DNA of 9,704 nt from Lachnospiraceae bacterium (GTDB lineage: Bacteria > Bacillota_A > Clostridia > Lachnospirales > Lachnospiraceae). The notes beneath the pieces were generated by a model. It searched no databases, was not told where the DNA came from, and worked only from the letters and a program-made list of their open reading frames with translations. The position numbers and the translations under genes are program-made. The stretch spans positions 1-9,704 of the forward strand of contig JAGACI010000058.1 in NCBI GenBank assembly GCA_017614185.1. The letters run 5' to 3'. Shown here one piece after another: positions 6,409 to 9,704 of this stretch; the first letter of the stretch is position 1, and every line of letters begins with the position of its first letter.

Positions 6409-6999
6409 ATGAGATTTCTTGGAAAACAAAAAGTCTGGACGGATCGACAGAGAATCAAGTGGAAAGAATTCTTCAATAAAGAGAAGAGACTTTACACAGA
6501 GATAAGAAAATACGGTGGCGACATTCTGGATTCCGAGAGTTTTGACAGCTCGAAAGCCAACATTCAGCATGGAAACATGACCGTTCGCCAGCATTCAATA
6601 AATGTAACAAAGCTAAGCCTTGCTCTAAGCAAAAAGCTCCCGTTCAAATTTGATGAAAGGGCGCTTGTGCGTGGAGCGCTTTTGCATGATTACTTTTTGT
6701 ATGACTGGCATAAGCATGATTCTGCCAATACCCACAAGAACCTTCATGGATTCTATCATCCGGGTATTGCTCTCAGGAATGCAGAGAGAGATTTTGATTT
6801 AAGCGACAGAGAAAGAGAGATAATTAAGAAGCATATGTGGCCTCTTACCATTATCCCTCCGATGCATCGGGAAGCTTGGGTTGTCACGATGGCCGACAAG
6901 TATTGTTCCACTCTGGAGACGCTTGGCCTTCAAAAGGGCCATGGACCGGTCAAAGACAAGAAGTCGAGATCTCATTCGCACTATATACAACTGAGGTAA
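6409..6999 (+). CDS. HD-domain metal-dependent phosphohydrolase
   Basis: This 196-residue soluble protein has an HD fold with a full set of probable metal ligands: H62 (VRQHSINV), the H93-D94 pair (LLHDYFLYDWH), H117 (FYHP), H142 (KKHMWPL) and D163 (MADKYC). The spacing of H62, HD and D163 is the classic H...HD...D pattern; the extra histidines at 117 and 142 suggest a binuclear centre. HD proteins hydrolyse nucleotides, cyclic dinucleotides or other phosphate esters; the actual substrate is unknown. The first 50 residues are basic and Trp/Lys-rich, and the C-terminus ends in a basic His/Ser tail (KKSRSHSHY). The start has only a weak ribosome binding site. A TGGTAAAAT extended -10-like motif (6391-6399) just before it might be a weak internal promoter giving a nearly leaderless message, but no good -35 accompanies it. 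The next gene starts 3 bp after this stop. Confidence 0.85.
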   Translation: MRFLGKQKVWTDRQRIKWKEFFNKEKRLYTEIRKYGGDILDSESFDSSKANIQHGNMTVRQHSINVTKLSLALSKKLPFKFDERALVRGALLHDYFLYDWHKHDSANTHKNLHGFYHPGIALRNAERDFDLSDREREIIKKHMWPLTIIPPMHREAWVVTMADKYCSTLETLGLQKGHGPVKDKKSRSHSHYIQLR

Positions 7000-7002
7000 A
7001 TC

Positions 7003-7587
7003 ATGGGGAAGATTTATTATCTTATGGGCAAAAGCTCATCAGGCAAAGATACAATCTTTCGAATGATAATGCGAAGCAAGGAAGTTTCCCTTAAGACTAT
7101 CGTGCCTTACACGACACGTCCCATAAGAGCGGGAGAGACCGAAGGCAAGCAGTATCATTTTGTTGATGAAGAAAAGTTTAATGCCCTTAAGAATTCCGGA
7201 AAGATAATCGAAGACAGAGCATATAACACCTGCCATGGCTTGTGGCGGTATTTTATGGTGGATGACGGAAGGATAGATTTATCCAGGCATGATTACATCA
7301 TCATAGGTACCCTTGAGGCGTTTCTTAAGTGCGCAGAGTACTACGGACGCGACAAGACTGTGCCTATCATGATTGACCTTGATGACGGGGTCAGACTCGA
7401 GAGAGCATTAAAGAGAGAAAAAAAGCAGGAGAAACCCAAGTACGAGGAACTTTGCAGAAGGTTTCTTGCGGACAGTGAGGATTTTTCCGAAGATAAGTTA
7501 CAGGCTGCAGGCATAACGGCCAGATTTGACAATACTAATCTTGATGAGTGCCTTGGCCGAATAATAGATTATATAAAGCACAACTAG
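7003..7587 (+). CDS. Divergent guanylate-kinase-like P-loop nucleotide kinase
   Basis: The protein is 194 residues, close to the normal size of guanylate kinase (GMP + ATP to GDP + ADP). Visible parts are the P-loop GKSSSGKDT (9-17), the GMP-domain stretch YTTRPIRAGE (36-45) with R39 and R42 at the phosphate-binding arginine positions, QYHFV (50-54) with the usual Tyr, and E70. The usual NYYGT segment that contacts the base is replaced by TCHGL (76-80), and the serine normally just before TTR is Pro/Tyr here. The lid segment is Lys/Glu-rich (ALKREKKQEKPK), although a downstream RR pair (about 152-153) remains. It may use GMP poorly or act on another nucleotide. The start is set by GAGGT overlapping the stop of the HD gene, so the two are coupled. 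It sits where tmk lies in the Bacillus holB cluster. Confidence 0.82.
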   Translation: MGKIYYLMGKSSSGKDTIFRMIMRSKEVSLKTIVPYTTRPIRAGETEGKQYHFVDEEKFNALKNSGKIIEDRAYNTCHGLWRYFMVDDGRIDLSRHDYIIIGTLEAFLKCAEYYGRDKTVPIMIDLDDGVRLERALKREKKQEKPKYEELCRRFLADSEDFSEDKLQAAGITARFDNTNLDECLGRIIDYIKHN

Positions 7588-7611
7588 TCGACTGCACAAG
7601 GGGGTGTGGTT

Positions 7612-8052
7612 ATGGACATGAAGGTTACCGCTACTCCGGCTCCGCAGCAGGTGACGGAGACAAGCAGAGTACAACCTGTCGATGATTCATTCAAGTTTAC
7701 ACTTTCAAGTCGAATATCGGAGACGGAACTTCAGGAGAAACTGGTTTCCCTCATGAACGAGATAACCGAGCAGGGAGCCAAGATCGCCAAGAAGAAGGAT
7801 ATCCGTGACATGAAGCACTACAGAGGCCTCATAAAGGAATTCCTTAATGAGATTGTGAGCCGTTCGCATAACTTTTCAAGGGAGAACTTCCTTGATAAGA
7901 GAGGACGTCACAGAGTGTATGGAATCATAAGGCTTGTAGATGAGAATCTGGACAAGCTTGCGCAGGAACTTTGCAAAGACGAAAAAGATAACATTTCGAT
8001 TCTTGGAACGATAGGGGAGATAAGGGGACTACTGTTAGACATTTTCACCTAG
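7612..8052 (+). CDS. yaaR: YaaR family protein (DUF327)
   Basis: This 146-residue soluble protein is of unknown molecular function and is conserved beside holB in Bacillota. The first 25 residues are Pro/Thr/Gln-rich and probably disordered. The conserved part follows, with the recognisable pieces [36 protein letters not shown] and, at the end, [20 protein letters not shown]. Start ATG 7612 is chosen because an AGGGGG ribosome site (7599-7604) lies 7 nt upstream; an in-frame GTG at 7606 is too close to that site, and ATG 7618 is a second possibility. The stop codon overlaps the holB Shine-Dalgarno, implying co-translation with the replication clamp-loader gene. No role beyond that association can be deduced. 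Confidence 0.9.
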   Translation: MDMKVTATPAPQQVTETSRVQPVDDSFKFTLSSRISETELQEKLVSLMNEITEQGAKIAKKKDIRDMKHYRGLIKEFLNEIVSRSHNFSRENFLDKRGRHRVYGIIRLVDENLDKLAQELCKDEKDNISILGTIGEIRGLLLDIFT

Positions 8053-8063
8053 GAGGATTAGGT

Positions 8064-9053
8064 ATGGCAGGCTTTGAGACTGTTGTAGGCCAGGAACCCA
8101 TAGTTGAACATTTAAAAAATGCCATAACAACCGGAAAGATTTCCCATGCGTATATCATTAACGGTGACAGAGCAGCGGGGAAGGAATACATTGCGAGCAT
8201 TTTTGCGAGAGCACTTCAGTGTGAAAAGGGTGGTACAGACCCATGTGAAGAGTGCCATTCATGTAAGCAGGCATTGTCCGCAAATCATCCCGACATTATA
8301 AGAGTTACCCATGAAAAACCCGGCTCAATCGGCGTTGACGATGTCAGAGAGCAGATTACGGGTAGTGTGTACGTAAAGCCCTACAGTGGCAAATATAAGA
8401 TTTATATTATTAATGAAGCGGAGAAGATGACCGCTCAGGCTCAGAATGCGATTCTAAAGACATTGGAAGAGCCCCCCGAGTATGTTGTCATTCTGCTTCT
8501 TACAACCAACGTAAACATGCTTCTACCTACAATTCAGTCAAGGTGCGTTGTCCTTAACATGAAGCCTGTTAAGGATGAACTTGTCAAAAAGTATCTTGTG
8601 GACGAGCTTGATATTCCCGAGTACAAGGCAGAAGTATGCGTGGCTTTTGCGAGAGGAAACGTTGGTAAGGCAAGACTTCTTGCATTAAGTGAAGAGTTCG
8701 ACAAGGTAAGAGAGGAAGCGATTGCTCTTTTAAAATATATTAATGACATGGAACTTAGCGAGGTAATGTCTGCAATTAAGAAGATTACCGAGTACAAATT
8801 CGATGTCAACGATTACCTTGATATCATTGCGGTCTGGTTCAGGGATGTACTTATGTTTAAGGCAACCCACGACCCCAACTCCCTGATTTTTACAGAGGAG
8901 ATTCAATCAATAAGAAAAAGAGCGGACAAGAGCACATACGAAGGTATTGAGCGCATTATTGCCGCTTTGGATACGGCGAAGGCAAGACTTACCGCCAACG
9001 TCAATTTTGAGCTTACGATGGAGCTTTTACTCCTTGCAATCAAGGAGAATTAA
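8064..9053 (+). CDS. holB: DNA polymerase III subunit delta' (clamp loader)
   Basis: HolB is the delta' subunit of the clamp loader, which opens and loads the sliding clamp at primed sites together with DnaX and HolA. The 329-residue length is normal. Visible features are the N-terminal GFETVVGQEPIVEHLKNAI, a zinc-type cysteine set C53, C61, C64, C67 (CEECHSCK), the AQNAILKTLEEPPEY block (126-140) and the SRC motif (159-161), which in DnaX-type clamp-loader subunits supplies an arginine to the neighbour's ATP site. The P-loop is degenerate: GDRAAGKE (34-41) lacks the final Ser/Thr, and the DEAE-type Walker B reads NEAE (117-120). Loss of ATPase function is usual for delta', so it supports this call over DnaX. 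AGGAGG (8051-8056) overlaps the yaaR stop. Arginine codons are almost all AGA/AGG (12 of 13), the reference for resident codon use here. Confidence 0.95.
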   Translation: MAGFETVVGQEPIVEHLKNAITTGKISHAYIINGDRAAGKEYIASIFARALQCEKGGTDPCEECHSCKQALSANHPDIIRVTHEKPGSIGVDDVREQITGSVYVKPYSGKYKIYIINEAEKMTAQAQNAILKTLEEPPEYVVILLLTTNVNMLLPTIQSRCVVLNMKPVKDELVKKYLVDELDIPEYKAEVCVAFARGNVGKARLLALSEEFDKVREEAIALLKYINDMELSEVMSAIKKITEYKFDVNDYLDIIAVWFRDVLMFKATHDPNSLIFTEEIQSIRKRADKSTYEGIERIIAALDTAKARLTANVNFELTMELLLLAIKEN

Positions 9054-9106
9054 TCATCGGTTTTACTTGTGGTTTATAGATTAAGGAAAAAGAGGTTTAT
9101 ATTTCT

Positions 9107-9704
9107 ATGATAAAAGTTATTGGTGTCAGATTTCGTACCGCGGGCAAAATCTATTTCTTCAACCCGCTTGAATTCCCCGTTAAAAGAGGCGATAACGTAA
9201 TAGTTGAGACTGCCAGAGGCATTGAATTCGGAACCGTTGTGGGCGATCCCAGAATGGTTGAAGATGACAAGGTCATTCAGCCTTTAAAGCCTGTAATCAG
9301 AATCGCCAACGAAAGAGACATAGAACAGGAAAAAAATAACAAGGTCAAAGAGAAAGAGGCATTTAAAATCTGCCTTGAGAAGATTAAAAAGCATGGCCTT
9401 GAGATGAAGCTTATAGATGCGGAATACACCTTTGATAACAACAAGGTATTATTCTACTTTACCGCTGACGGACGAATCGATTTCCGTGAACTTGTTAAGG
9501 ATCTTGCAGCAGTATTCAAGACAAGAATCGAGCTTAGACAGATCGGTGTAAGAGATGAGACCAAGATTCTTGGCGGAATCGGCATTTGCGGAAGACCGCT
9601 TTGCTGCCACAGTCATCTTTCCGAATTTATACCTGTTTCAATCAAGATGGCAAAAGAGCAGAATCTTTCACTTAACCCTGCAAAGATTTCAGGCGTATGC
9701 GGAA
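9107..9704 (+). CDS. ricT: RicT/YaaT, PSP1-domain protein of the Ric complex (3' end outside window)
   Basis: The first 199 codons are present and the frame is open at the window edge. The start is ATG 9107, with AGAGG (9091-9095) upstream. The N-terminal part (IGVRFRTAGKIYFFNP) and the cysteine-rich stretch GGIGICGRPLCC (C161, C166, C167), followed by FIPVSIKMAKEQNLSLNP and SGVCG (C198), are hallmarks of the PSP1 family. In Bacillus subtilis RicT (YaaT), with RicA and RicF, forms an iron-sulfur-containing complex that promotes RNase Y-dependent mRNA maturation and affects sporulation, competence and biofilm formation; the cysteines are consistent with cluster ligands. The gene follows holB after 53 bp with no terminator, as in Bacillus. 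A further downstream cysteine motif of the family would lie beyond the window. RicA and RicF homologues are not in view. Confidence 0.94.
   Translation, partial: MIKVIGVRFRTAGKIYFFNPLEFPVKRGDNVIVETARGIEFGTVVGDPRMVEDDKVIQPLKPVIRIANERDIEQEKNNKVKEKEAFKICLEKIKKHGLEMKLIDAEYTFDNNKVLFYFTADGRIDFRELVKDLAAVFKTRIELRQIGVRDETKILGGIGICGRPLCCHSHLSEFIPVSIKMAKEQNLSLNPAKISGVCG

Noticed and set aside
6837..7094. Rightward 85-codon frame overlapping the HD and kinase-like genes
   Set aside because: It covers the ends of two well-supported genes in another frame, has no ribosome site and no recognisable sequence.
8064..9053. DnaX (tau/gamma) instead of HolB
   Set aside because: The P-loop and Walker B are degenerate, the length is 329 residues without the C-terminal tau region, and the yaaR/ricT neighbours match holB.

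Overview
The window looks like a chromosomal segment of a low-GC Bacillota bacterium, most likely a Clostridia member close to Lachnospiraceae. The reasons are the yaaR-holB-ricT gene order, the strong AGGAGG-type ribosome binding sites, AGA-dominated arginine usage in the housekeeping genes, and a solute-binding-protein C-terminus of the kind common in that family. This placement is inference from gene content; no search was run.

Layout, left to right. (1) Positions 2-331 hold the 3' end of a rightward gene, probably a sugar-type ABC solute-binding protein. (2) Positions 305-384 and 3605-3684 are two copies of an 80-bp direct repeat (79/80 identical, exactly 3300 bp apart). Each carries the last nine codons and stop of the solute-binding gene plus a strong hairpin terminator. 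Between them lies a compact two-gene operon: a MacB/LolD-type ABC ATPase and an 827-residue, 8-TM FtsX-type permease. Arginine codon use in this operon is clearly unlike that of the genes to its right, so the 3.3-kb unit looks like an acquired cassette inserted between the solute-binding gene and degV. (3) Leftward degV (3692-4546) is terminated by the hairpin in the right repeat copy. (4) A 172-bp divergent control region (4547-4718) holds two good back-to-back sigma-A-type promoters and a 7-bp-arm inverted repeat at the predicted degV transcription start. (5) Rightward from 4719 come a SulP anion transporter with a STAS domain, an HD-domain phosphohydrolase, a divergent guanylate-kinase-like protein, yaaR, holB (DNA polymerase III delta') and the first 199 codons of ricT/yaaT, which runs off the window.

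How the genes fit together. The right end resembles the Bacillus tmk-yaaQ-yaaR-holB-yaaT neighbourhood, but a guanylate-kinase-like gene stands where tmk and yaaQ would be. Tight spacings and Shine-Dalgarno sites that overlap stop codons suggest that the HD gene through ricT are co-transcribed, possibly with sulP. DegV-type proteins bind fatty acids and SulP proteins move inorganic anions or carboxylates; no functional link between them is visible apart from the shared divergent promoter region. The cassette proteins form one transporter, plausibly an exporter or detoxifier of a peptide or amphiphile, but the substrate cannot be read from sequence.

The least ordinary feature is the repeat-flanked ABC cassette. 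No integrase, transposase or terminal inverted repeat was seen in it. There is no unexplained stretch longer than 300 bp.
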